From Spongiivirga sp046524175 (lineage in GTDB: Bacteria > Bacteroidota > Bacteroidia > Flavobacteriales > Flavobacteriaceae), in contig NZ_JBEFZF010000005.1 of the NCBI RefSeq assembly GCF_046524175.1, forward strand, positions 310,001 to 374,000: DNA of 64,000 nucleotides, given 5' to 3'. Positions 45,131 through 52,762 of the stretch are shown here, in pieces (position 1 is the stretch's first letter; the number at the start of each line of letters is the position of its first letter). The notes beneath the pieces were generated by a model that saw only the letters and a list, made by a program, of their open reading frames with translations, had not been told where the DNA came from and made no database searches. A program made the translations under genes and the position numbers.

Positions 45131-45170
45131 AAAGTAAAAGAGCCGCACTTTCGTGCAGCTCTTTTACTTT
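45131..45170. terminator. Long bidirectional terminator hairpin
   Basis: AAAGTAAAAGAGC (45131-45143) pairs with GCTCTTTTACTTT (45158-45170), and inside it GCAC pairs with GTGC around TTTC. This gives a 17-bp interrupted stem with T-rich flanks on each strand. It lies just after the tRNA-Asn gene (minus strand) and after dgt (plus strand) and can terminate both. Confidence 0.88.
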
Positions 45171-45173
45171 TTG

Positions 45174-45247
45174 CTCCCCCTCTTGGGCTCGAACCAAGGA
45201 CCCTCTGATTAACAGTCAGATGCTCTAACCAACTGAGCTAAGGAGGA
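45174..45247 (-). tRNA. tRNA-Asn (anticodon GTT)
   Basis: The 74-base gene folds into a full cloverleaf: acceptor arms TCCTCCT and AGGGGGA (one G-U pair), D arm GCTCAGTTGGTTAGAGC, anticodon arm TCTGA-CTGTTAA-TCAGA with GTT at 34-36, and T arm CTTGG-TTCGAGC-CCAAG. The discriminator is G, and CCA is not encoded. Only three bases separate its 5' end from the stop codon of the GIY-YIG gene upstream, so it is probably processed from a transcript that includes that gene. Confidence 0.97.
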
Positions 45248-45250
45248 ATA

Positions 45251-45535
45251 TTAATACTTCTCTCTTAGTTTTTCAATGATTTCAGGGTACTTCACTAAAT
45301 CTTCAATATATTTTCTACTCTTCATTCTCTTGATATGGCCCTCTATCTTTCTCGCCTGAATTCTATCATGACAAGTAATTGAAAGGATTAGTTTCCAATC
45401 ATTTGACAAAGAGGTATAAGAATTATTGTAATACCCTTCATTGTGTTCATTAAGTCTTTTATCCAAATCTATAGTTTCGCCAACATAATATCGGTTTAAC
45501 CCATCAGAATAAATGATATAAACAACATATTTCAT
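45251..45535 (-). CDS. Small GIY-YIG nuclease family protein
   Basis: The 94-residue protein is a single GIY-YIG domain: VYIIYS (GIY element, Tyr near residue 6), YYVGET (YIG element), the catalytic Arg in DKRLNEHN, and the catalytic Glu in ARKIEGHIKRMKSRKYIEDL. It is of the stand-alone UPF0213/YhbQ size, with no added DNA-binding domain. It sits between an intact tRNA-Asn gene (3 bases downstream) and a decayed copy of the tRNA (22 bases upstream), in the same direction. That position suggests it belongs to a small mobile unit that targets tRNA genes, though housekeeping relatives exist. Confidence 0.88.
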   Translation of the reverse strand: MKYVVYIIYSDGLNRYYVGETIDLDKRLNEHNEGYYNNSYTSLSNDWKLILSITCHDRIQARKIEGHIKRMKSRKYIEDLVKYPEIIEKLREKY

Positions 45536-45556
45536 TAAAAATTTAAAAGAACTTTA

Positions 45557-45605
45557 CCTCTGATGCTCTAACCTCCCGATAACTATCGGGATGAGCTAAG
45601 GAGGA
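45557..45605 (-). pseudogene. Decayed tRNA-Asn copy carrying a palindrome in the D loop
   Basis: Read on the minus strand, the sequence starts with TCCTCCTTAGCTCA, identical to the first 14 bases of the intact tRNA-Asn. It then carries the perfect hairpin TCCCGATAGTTATCGGGA in place of GTT, resumes with GGTTAGAGCATC, skips the anticodon arm, ends with AGAGG and then diverges. It lacks an anticodon and the T arm, so it cannot work as a tRNA. It is best read as a duplicated tRNA that was interrupted and deleted. Confidence 0.88.
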
Positions 45606-45754
45606 ATTTCAATAATTTAAAATACTTAAACAACCCTTATATTTTGCCTAAGCGGATGCAAATATAACAGTTTTTTTAAAGCCCCAAAACAAAAGAAATC
45701 TTTTTTAACCTTGATTCTGCTTTAGAACTTCTTTATGAGGGGTAAAAATGCAAT

Positions 45755-45825
45755 AAAACCTTATGTTTTGTAGGTTTTAGCATAGCATCGCTATGGTTAA
45801 ACCTAAAAATGTAATGTTAGGTTTT
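45755..45825. repeat. Large imperfect inverted repeat upstream of rseP end
   Basis: The arms AAAACCTTATGTTTTGTAGG... and ...CCTAAAAATGTAATGTTAGG with TTTT are imperfectly complementary over about 33 bases. They meet in the hairpin CATAGC-ATC-GCTATG (45781-45795). The whole can fold into one long stem. It lies in a gap between the tRNA remnant and the 3' end of rseP and could be a terminator for rseP or a small non-autonomous element. The rest of the gap is featureless. Confidence 0.6.
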
Positions 45826-45872
45826 GAAGCAGGTTCATTCCCGCAATAGATTTTTTAGAGTATAATCAAGAT

Positions 45873-47186
45873 CTAAAGGAATCTTTTAATGATGTTCCAG
45901 ATATCATTTCCGAAAATAACCCCCATAAGTGCTACCAAGAAAATAAAACCGGCTATTTGACCATATTCCAAAACCTTCTCACTTGGCTTACGGCCTGTAA
46001 TCATTTCATATAATAAGAACATAACATGACCCCCATCCAAAGCTGGTATCGGTAAAATATTAACAAAGGCCAGCCAAACAGAAAACATTGCAGTAAAACT
46101 CCAGAAAAAGCCCCAATCCCATGTTTTAGGGAGCACTTCAATAATACCTATGGGTCCTTTCACTTGTGTATATGCTTTTGTTTTGGGTTTAAAAATCACC
46201 TTAAACTGTCGCACTTGCTTGCTTAACTCTCTAAATGTCTTTTTAAACCCTTCCGGAATACCAGCACCAAATGAATACTCATCGGTAGTAAATAAGTCGG
46301 CTGTTGTGCCAACACCAATAGGTTGGTCTTTATCCACAAAAACCGATTTTTCAATTTGTGTTCCGTTACGGTCAATAACTAGGTTTAAATTAGCATTTTC
46401 AACTTCGCCTATCGCATTTACAAACTCATTCCAATAAGCAACAGGTTTACCATTAGCAGAAAGTATTCTATCTCCTTTTTCTAATCCGGCTTTACCAGCA
46501 TTCAAGGTGTCGACTACTCGAGTGACTAAGGCTTGGGTGCGCGGAGCAAAAAATGGATTTTTTAATCCTGTAAACACCTCACCCAATGCTTCATCGGTGA
46601 TGGGAATAAATAATTTTTTATTGTCACGTACTACTTCAACGGTATCAGCAAGAATAACTTCGAGCATGATTTCATCAAAACGCTTTATCTTTTCTCCATC
46701 AACCGCAACAATTTGATCACCATCCTTAAAGCCAAGTTTTTGACCTTGTTCAGTTACTGTCAATCCATATTTTAAATTCTCAACAGGTATATACGTATCA
46801 CCTTGAGAAATCAACAGCGTGGCATAAATAAACCAGGCAAGTAACACATTTACCACAACACCACCCACCATGATAATTAAACGCTGCCATGCAGGTTTCG
46901 AACGAAATTCATAAGGCTTAGGAGGCAATTTCATTTGCTCTTTATCCATACTCTCATCGATCATCCCTGCTATTTTTACATACCCCCCTAAAGGAAGCCA
47001 GCCAATGCCATATACCGTTTCGCCAATCTTCTTTTTAAAAAGGGAATACTTTACGTCAAAAAATAGGTAGAACTTCTCAACCTTTGTTTTAAATAACTTC
47101 GCAGGAATGAAGTGTCCTAATTCATGCAAAACTACTAGTAAGGAGATGATTGCTATAAACTGTGCAATCTGTACAACAATTTCCAT
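45873..47186 (-). CDS. rseP: Site-2 zinc metalloprotease RseP
   Basis: The 437-residue membrane protein has the HExxH active site HELGHF (His21, Glu22, His25) in the first membrane span, the second-span motif LPIPALDGGHV with the zinc-binding Asp, and two PDZ-like domains between them (GLTVTEQGQKLGFKDGDQIVAVDG and AGLEKGDRILSANGKPV). It cuts membrane-embedded anti-sigma factors or signal peptides. In E. coli it releases sigma-E; the flavobacterial substrate is unknown. It is a single-gene unit. Confidence 0.93.
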   Translation of the reverse strand: MEIVVQIAQFIAIISLLVVLHELGHFIPAKLFKTKVEKFYLFFDVKYSLFKKKIGETVYGIGWLPLGGYVKIAGMIDESMDKEQMKLPPKPYEFRSKPAWQRLIIMVGGVVVNVLLAWFIYATLLISQGDTYIPVENLKYGLTVTEQGQKLGFKDGDQIVAVDGEKIKRFDEIMLEVILADTVEVVRDNKKLFIPITDEALGEVFTGLKNPFFAPRTQALVTRVVDTLNAGKAGLEKGDRILSANGKPVAYWNEFVNAIGEVENANLNLVIDRNGTQIEKSVFVDKDQPIGVGTTADLFTTDEYSFGAGIPEGFKKTFRELSKQVRQFKVIFKPKTKAYTQVKGPIGIIEVLPKTWDWGFFWSFTAMFSVWLAFVNILPIPALDGGHVMFLLYEMITGRKPSEKVLEYGQIAGFIFLVALMGVIFGNDIWNIIKRFL

Positions 47187-47346
47187 ATGGGAGATCTGTG
47201 TCAGTAAATTTAGTGCGTAAAAGTACGTTTTTAGCGCTATGTAAAAAAAGATAGTTTGGCTATGCCCTAGTTTTTATGATTTTTTTAATGAGAACAGCGA
47301 AAGAATATGATTTTCAGGTCGTAATTTTGTCGTCTAATCGGGTGAT

Positions 47347-48021
47347 ATGATCTCATTTTTTAGTAGATATAAGATATTCGGAATTGTCTTTTTCTTACTT
47401 TCTGTAGTTATAATTTCCTTATTTTATATTGCTTTGAAACCAAAAAAAGTGCTTCCTACTTATCAACCTACAATGGTTGACCCTAGCCTGGTTGATAGCA
47501 CCATACAACAGCAAAAAAAGTATCATACAATAGCCAACTTCAAGCTAATTAATCAAAATGGTGACACCATTACACAAAAGGATTATGAAAACAAGATCTA
47601 CGTAGCAGATTTCTTTTTTACCACCTGTAGAAGTATATGCCCGATAATGACCAAGAATATGGGCGATATCCAAAAAGAGATCATTGATGACCCTGAGGTA
47701 AAGTTACTATCACACACGGTAACTCCTGAAATAGATAGTGTTGCTCAACTAAAAAAATATGCAATTGAAAAAGGAGTAATCGATACCAAATGGAATCTGG
47801 TTACGGGCGATAAAAAACAAATATACGCGCTAGCGCGAAAGTCATACATGGCAGTACAGGAAGATGGAGATGGTGGCAAGTACGATATGATACATACCGA
47901 AAACTTTTTACTTATTGATAAAGAAAAAAGAGTACGAGGCTACTATGACGGAACAAAAGAGGAAGAAATTGAAAAATTACTTGAGGACATTAAAATACTT
48001 AAAGACAGCTATAAAGACTAA
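47347..48021 (+). CDS. SCO1/SenC family copper chaperone
   Basis: The 224-residue protein has an N-terminal membrane anchor (residues about 10-30) and a thioredoxin-fold domain with the copper-binding FFTTCRSICPIM (Cys94, Cys98) and the distant His in YDMIHTENFLLID. SCO proteins deliver copper to the CuA centre of cytochrome oxidase or keep its cysteines reduced, on the periplasmic side. A -7 box TAATTTTG (47322-47329) precedes the ATG by 17 bases. Confidence 0.92.
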   Translation: MISFFSRYKIFGIVFFLLSVVIISLFYIALKPKKVLPTYQPTMVDPSLVDSTIQQQKKYHTIANFKLINQNGDTITQKDYENKIYVADFFFTTCRSICPIMTKNMGDIQKEIIDDPEVKLLSHTVTPEIDSVAQLKKYAIEKGVIDTKWNLVTGDKKQIYALARKSYMAVQEDGDGGKYDMIHTENFLLIDKEKRVRGYYDGTKEEEIEKLLEDIKILKDSYKD

Positions 48022-48058
48022 ACAAATGCTGGCATAGACAATACCAATATAACTTTAC

Positions 48059-48089
48059 TTTACCCTTTCTTGTTTTTCCCTTACTTTTG
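48059..48089 (+). promoter_or_regulatory. Promoter of the feo operon
   Basis: TACTTTTG at 48082-48089 matches the TAnnTTTG -7 consensus, and TTTA (48059-48062) stands 19 bases upstream in the -33 position. The feoA start is 28 bases downstream. No clear Fur-box dyad is recognised. Confidence 0.55.
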
Positions 48090-48117
48090 TCTTAATTAAA
48101 ATCAATCTAAATAAAAA

Positions 48118-48348
48118 TTGAAAAGAACCATTGCTAATTTAAAGTTAGGAGAACGTGCAATCATAAAAGATATCGATTCTGATCTGGTTCCTTTAAAACT
48201 ATTAGAAATGGGCTGTCTTCCCGGCAATGAAGTTGAACTTTTATTAGTAGCCCCCTTTAATGATCCTTTGTACTTAAACATTAATGGATGCCATCTCGCC
48301 ATACGAAAGGAAACTGCCAATTTTATTGAAATTGAAGAAATAGCATAA
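48118..48348 (+). CDS. feoA: FeoA ferrous iron transport protein
   Basis: The 76-residue protein is an SH3-like FeoA domain: LGERAIIKDID, LLEMGCLPGNEVELL, and LNINGCHLAIRKETANFIEIE. It binds FeoB and is needed for Fe2+ uptake. It starts with TTG (48118), the only in-frame start that gives the full domain, and ends 5 bases before feoB. Confidence 0.93.
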   Translation: MKRTIANLKLGERAIIKDIDSDLVPLKLLEMGCLPGNEVELLLVAPFNDPLYLNINGCHLAIRKETANFIEIEEIA

Positions 48349-48353
48349 CCCAT

Positions 48354-50603
48354 ATGAGCAAACAACTAAATGTAGCACTCATTGGGAATCCCAATACCGG
48401 AAAAACATCAGTTTTTAATTCACTTACTGGACTCAACCAAAAAGTAGGCAATTATCCCGGTATTACTGTTGAGAAAAAAGAAGGTGTTTGCAAGCTCGAA
48501 AGGGGTATAAAAGCACATATTTTAGACCTGCCTGGCACTTACAGTCTAAACGCTTCGTCTTTGGATGAAAATGTAGTGATTGAGTTATTGCTAAACAAAA
48601 ATGACAAAGACTTTCCCGATGTAGCCATTGTAGTTACTGATGTTGAAAACTTAAAAAGAAACCTACTTCTTTTCACCCAAATCAAAGATCTTAATATTCC
48701 GACCATTCTAGTCATTAATATGGCCGACAGAATGAAACGCAAGGGAATTAGTCTCAATATTAAACTACTGGAAGAGCAATTAAAAACAAAAATTGCACTA
48801 ATAAGTACACGAAAAAGTCAAGGTATTGATGAGTTAAAAGAACTCATCATCTCCTATAAAAAATTAGATACCGCACCCTGCTTAAACACCTCAGAAATTG
48901 ACTCGGAATATTTTGAGGGTCTTCAAAAGGCTTTCCCGAATCAACAATTGTATAAGCTATGGTTAGTGATTACCCAAGATGTCAATTTTAATAATATTGA
49001 TAGAAAGACAATTGCCGATGCGACCGAATTTCAGACGAAATCGAAATCGCACTTAAAAAGGTTACAGCAAAAAGAAACAGTTAAGCGCTATCAGTTTATA
49101 AATAATGTGCTTAAACAGGGACAAAAAGTCGATCTTGAGTCGGCAACTGATATTCGTATAAGACTAGACCGTATTCTTACACACAAAGTTTGGGGGTATG
49201 TTATTTTCTTTGCTATTTTATTGACCATTTTTCAAGCGATTTTCAATTGGAGTACCGTCCCAATGGATTTTATTGATAATGCTTTTGCCTCATTAAGCGA
49301 ATGGACCAAAAACTCAATGCCTCCCGGAGTATTTACCGATCTGATTGCTGAAGGTATTATCCCCGGATTAGGGGGAATTGTGATTTTTATCCCGCAGATC
49401 GCATTTTTATTTCTCTTTTTATCAGTTTTAGAAGAGTCCGGATATATGAGTAGAGTGGTATTCTTAATGGATCGCGGAATGCGACGTTTCGGGCTTAGCG
49501 GAAAAAGCGTTGTACCACTAATTTCTGGAACCGCATGTGCCATACCTGCCGTTATGGCTACAAGAAATATTGAAAGTTGGAAAGAACGGCTAATCACCAT
49601 TTTGGTAACGCCTTTTACCACATGTTCTGCACGATTACCTGTTTATGCTATCATCATTGCTCTTGTTATTCCTAACGATCAATACCTAGGATTGAGTGCT
49701 CAGGCACTAACTTTAATGTTACTTTATTTAATAGGTTTTGCTGCGGCAATTCTTGCTTCTTACATTCTTAGTAAAACCTTAAAAATTAGAAGTAGGTCTT
49801 ATTTCGTTATTGAAATGCCCAGCTACAAAGTCCCAATGTTTAAAAATGTACTAATTAATGTACTAGAAAAAACAAAATCGTTTGTATTCGGGGCGGGTAA
49901 AATTATTTTAGCGCTTTCCATTGTTCTTTGGGTTTTGGCATCAGTCGGCGTGAATGATTCCTTTAAAAATGCAGATCAAATCGTGACCGAGTCCATTTCG
50001 GAAAACGGTTTTAGCGAAATACAAAAAATATCAATAGACAATAAAGTAATAAGATTTAAAAGGCAGCTGCAAGAAGATGCGGCGAGCAACGACCAGACAT
50101 TAACCGATGAAGAAATAAAGAGTGCCGTCGAGGAGCAACTCCCTATTTTTGGTCAGGAAATTGTCAATGATGAAATTGCAGCGTACAAACTTGAAAACTC
50201 TGTTCTTGGTGCCTTAGGAAAAACAATTGAACCAGCGATTAAGCCCTTAGGTTACGACTGGAAAATTGGTATTGCATTGGTAAGTTCATTCGCTGCACGA
50301 GAAGTCTTTATTGGCTCACTCGCCACGATTTATAGCGTAGGTAGCGAAGGTGAAGATGAAGAAGGGAACACCATAACAACCAAAATGCGGTCAGAAGTGC
50401 ATGCAGATTCGGGTAAAAAAGTATTTACCTTCGCCACGGGCATTTCATTACTATTGTTTTATGCATTTGCTATGCAATGTATGAGTACCCTAGCCATTGT
50501 AAAAAAAGAAACGAACAGCTGGAAATGGCCGGTTCTACAACTTGTATCAATGAGCTTTATCGCATATATCGTATCGTTAATTGCTTATCAATTTTTAACA
50601 TAA
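48354..50603 (+). CDS. feoB: FeoB ferrous iron transporter
   Basis: The 749-residue protein has an N-terminal G domain with GNPNTGKTS (11-19), DLPGTYSLN and a downstream helical GDI-like region. The membrane part with the Gly/Cys gate motifs follows (SGTACAIPAVMATR, TPFTTCSARLPVY). It imports Fe2+ at the inner membrane. The periplasmic loop at about 540-640 is longer than in E. coli FeoB and charged. Start and length are normal for Bacteroidota. Confidence 0.96.
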   Translation: MSKQLNVALIGNPNTGKTSVFNSLTGLNQKVGNYPGITVEKKEGVCKLERGIKAHILDLPGTYSLNASSLDENVVIELLLNKNDKDFPDVAIVVTDVENLKRNLLLFTQIKDLNIPTILVINMADRMKRKGISLNIKLLEEQLKTKIALISTRKSQGIDELKELIISYKKLDTAPCLNTSEIDSEYFEGLQKAFPNQQLYKLWLVITQDVNFNNIDRKTIADATEFQTKSKSHLKRLQQKETVKRYQFINNVLKQGQKVDLESATDIRIRLDRILTHKVWGYVIFFAILLTIFQAIFNWSTVPMDFIDNAFASLSEWTKNSMPPGVFTDLIAEGIIPGLGGIVIFIPQIAFLFLFLSVLEESGYMSRVVFLMDRGMRRFGLSGKSVVPLISGTACAIPAVMATRNIESWKERLITILVTPFTTCSARLPVYAIIIALVIPNDQYLGLSAQALTLMLLYLIGFAAAILASYILSKTLKIRSRSYFVIEMPSYKVPMFKNVLINVLEKTKSFVFGAGKIILALSIVLWVLASVGVNDSFKNADQIVTESISENGFSEIQKISIDNKVIRFKRQLQEDAASNDQTLTDEEIKSAVEEQLPIFGQEIVNDEIAAYKLENSVLGALGKTIEPAIKPLGYDWKIGIALVSSFAAREVFIGSLATIYSVGSEGEDEEGNTITTKMRSEVHADSGKKVFTFATGISLLLFYAFAMQCMSTLAIVKKETNSWKWPVLQLVSMSFIAYIVSLIAYQFLT

Positions 50604-50607
50604 CAGT

Positions 50608-51039
50608 ATGAAGAAATTGCTTCTAATAGTGCTATTCTTCGGGCTTCAATTTCTAAACGCTCAGTCTAATTTTGATGAAAAATTAGTTGGAGAACACATG
50701 ATCTCTTTGCAATGGATTTCATGGGACTACTTTGGTAAAGCAATGGTCACCAAAACAGAAAACCCCAACGAATACACCATAAACGGAGCACAAAAAAGTA
50801 AAGAAAACGCTGATTATTTAAAAATTGATGGGACACTTAAAGTTACCAGCTTAAATGAATTGGTTTTTACCGGAATAATAGAAACTTCAGTAAGTTTTAT
50901 TAATGACGGTGAAGCTTGTAAGCGCAATGGCATTTTCAAATTCAAAGCAAAAGGCAAACGCAAATATTGGCGCCTAAACAATATCAATAATCCTTGTGAT
51001 CAAGTCGCAGATTATGTAGATATCTATTTTAAACAATAG
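50608..51039 (+). CDS. Exported protein of unknown function in feo operon
   Basis: The 143-residue protein has a signal peptide (MKKLLLIVLFFGLQFLNAQ). The rest is a predicted beta-rich domain with two Cys (GEACKRNG, NNPCDQVAD), perhaps a disulfide, and a repeated strand pattern (EYTINGAQKSKENADYLKIDGTLKV). I do not recognise a family. It starts 4 bases after feoB and ends just before the small Cys-rich gene, so it is part of the operon and may have an iron-related periplasmic role. Confidence 0.75.
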   Translation: MKKLLLIVLFFGLQFLNAQSNFDEKLVGEHMISLQWISWDYFGKAMVTKTENPNEYTINGAQKSKENADYLKIDGTLKVTSLNELVFTGIIETSVSFINDGEACKRNGIFKFKAKGKRKYWRLNNINNPCDQVADYVDIYFKQ

Positions 51040-51092
51040 TGCGCTATCTTTGTAATAATCGACCAATAATAAAAATAGCAAATATTGCATTT

Positions 51093-51239
51093 ATGAAACT
51101 CGATCTTCAAACCATTTTAGTGCTAATCACCTTCATTGGTGCGATCGTTTTTCTAGTGAATAAATTCTTCCCAAGACGCATTGGTTCCCGAAAAAATGCT
51201 AAAAAAAATGGTTGTGGAGACGACTGTGGTTGCAATTAA
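51093..51239 (+). CDS. FeoB-associated Cys-rich membrane protein
   Basis: The 48-residue protein has one membrane span (residues about 6-25, LQTILVLITFIGAIVFLVN), a basic stretch, and a C-terminal Cys cluster (NGCGDDCGCN). It matches the small FeoB-associated proteins found after feoB, which may serve the FeoC-like role or bind iron at the inner face. The ATG at 51093 is preferred; an upstream frame to 51039 adds non-family residues. Confidence 0.85.
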   Translation: MKLDLQTILVLITFIGAIVFLVNKFFPRRIGSRKNAKKNGCGDDCGCN

Positions 51240-51346
51240 GATTGGTATTCTAAACTAAACCCCTTATCTTTATTAACTTACGATAATTCATTTTGATGTT
51301 TTCTATTCAAAATTGAATTCTAATACCAACCACAACACTAACAGCT

Positions 51347-51814
51347 ATGGGGATTAAAAGTTTTAGAGGCGCGCAAGCCGAGCAAAAAAAAGAATATGAT
51401 GCTCCCATTTTAGTATCAGATTACATGACCAAGGTAGAAGATTTAATACTTTTTAAACCCGATCAATCGGTTTTGGAAGTAATGGAGGTGCTAATTAAAA
51501 AACGAATTTCTGGAGGACCCGTCGTTGATAATACTGGGAAGTTGGTCGGCATGATTTCTGAAGGTGATTGTATGAAACAGGTATCGGAAAGTCGTTACTT
51601 TAATATGCCCATGGGAGATCAAACGGTAGAAAAATATATGTACACCAATGTAGAAACTATTGAGTGGGATAAAAATATATTTGACACCGCAAAGCAGTTT
51701 TACGACTCAAAAAGACGGCGCTTCCCCATTATGCAAAATGGAAAGCTAGTTGGACAGATTAGCCGAAAAGACATTCTAAAAGGTGCTTTAAAGTTAAGCG
51801 GTCAAAGCTGGTAG
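51347..51814 (+). CDS. CBS-domain pair protein
   Basis: The 155-residue protein is made of two CBS domains (about 25-85 and 95-150): VSDYMTKVEDLILFKPDQSVLEVMEVLIKKRISGGPVVD and VEKYMYTNVETIEWDKNIFD. Such proteins sense adenine nucleotides. There is no fused enzyme or transporter, so its target is unknown. It follows the feo genes with a 107-base gap. Confidence 0.9.
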   Translation: MGIKSFRGAQAEQKKEYDAPILVSDYMTKVEDLILFKPDQSVLEVMEVLIKKRISGGPVVDNTGKLVGMISEGDCMKQVSESRYFNMPMGDQTVEKYMYTNVETIEWDKNIFDTAKQFYDSKRRRFPIMQNGKLVGQISRKDILKGALKLSGQSW

Positions 51815-51853
51815 CCTTTAGTTGTCAGTAATCAGTCTTCAGTCGACAGCATC

Positions 51854-52738
51854 TTAATCTGTATGAGTGCCAACTTCTTTTAGTTCGGTAAATATCTCTT
51901 GAGCATATTTGAATATTAATAAATGTCCTTCTTCAGGATATTTCCTTAGATTGGCATTACTAAAGCTATTCGCCATTAATTCTGCCCATCTAAAAGGTAC
52001 ATTAGTATCTTTTTCTCCTTGCCAAAATGTAATCGGCGCTTGAATTTCATCCAATTCAAACTCCCAATCTTGGACTAGTACATTGCAAATCTCATAGGCT
52101 ATGCCTTTACTGCCGTTTCTAAAAGCCTCTTTAAACGTGCTTTCAATAACTTGTCTTACAGATTCATTTTTCGGGATTCTTTGATCAGGTTCGCTCATGA
52201 TATTCAAAAAGCCTTGAAGCACTTTTTTGGGCTTATGAACTATTTTTTTAGCCTGAAGCTTAAGTAAGAATTTTACAAAAAAAGGAAGTGATTTAGCGAG
52301 GTTAAGTATCTGTAGAACTTTGTTTGATAGGTGTTTTTTACTTTCATTATTGAAAGGTGCAAATCCGCTAATTACGGAGGTTTTATAGACGCTTTCTGGA
52401 AATAAATATGCAATACCTAAAGCAAAAGGAGCACCTGCCGACATTCCTGCGACAGAGAACCTATTAATTTTCAGATGGTCTACTAATTGTTTAATATCGT
52501 TTCCAAATTCTAGAATAGAGCCATTAGGATTAAAATCTGAAATTCCATGACCGGGTCTATCGACTATAATTATTCGTAAATCGTTCTTCAAGGCGAATGA
52601 CATGTCATAATGCATTTCCAATCTTGAACTTTGCGAACCATGACAATAAATAATAGGAAAACCACCTCGCTTACCATATTCAGCAAAACCCAGTTTTCTT
52701 TCGTCTTTTAAAATTAAAAACTGATCTCTCTTACTCAT
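51854..52738 (-). CDS. Alpha/beta hydrolase
   Basis: The 294-residue protein has the oxyanion motif YCHGSQSS, nucleophile elbow VAGMSAGAPF (Ser100), acid in GEKDTNVPF and the late EEGHLLIF (His272). No signal peptide, so cytoplasmic. The closest shape is a small esterase or lipase-like hydrolase; substrate unknown. It is in the same direction as the serine hydrolase gene upstream, with a 24-base gap, so the two may share a transcript. Confidence 0.85.
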   Translation of the reverse strand: MSKRDQFLILKDERKLGFAEYGKRGGFPIIYCHGSQSSRLEMHYDMSFALKNDLRIIIVDRPGHGISDFNPNGSILEFGNDIKQLVDHLKINRFSVAGMSAGAPFALGIAYLFPESVYKTSVISGFAPFNNESKKHLSNKVLQILNLAKSLPFFVKFLLKLQAKKIVHKPKKVLQGFLNIMSEPDQRIPKNESVRQVIESTFKEAFRNGSKGIAYEICNVLVQDWEFELDEIQAPITFWQGEKDTNVPFRWAELMANSFSNANLRKYPEEGHLLIFKYAQEIFTELKEVGTHTD

Positions 52739-52762
52739 TTATGAACTAGGGCTTGCGTTAAT

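Noticed and set aside
45557..45605. Second functional tRNA
   Set aside because: It lacks the anticodon arm and T arm and has a palindrome inside the D loop.
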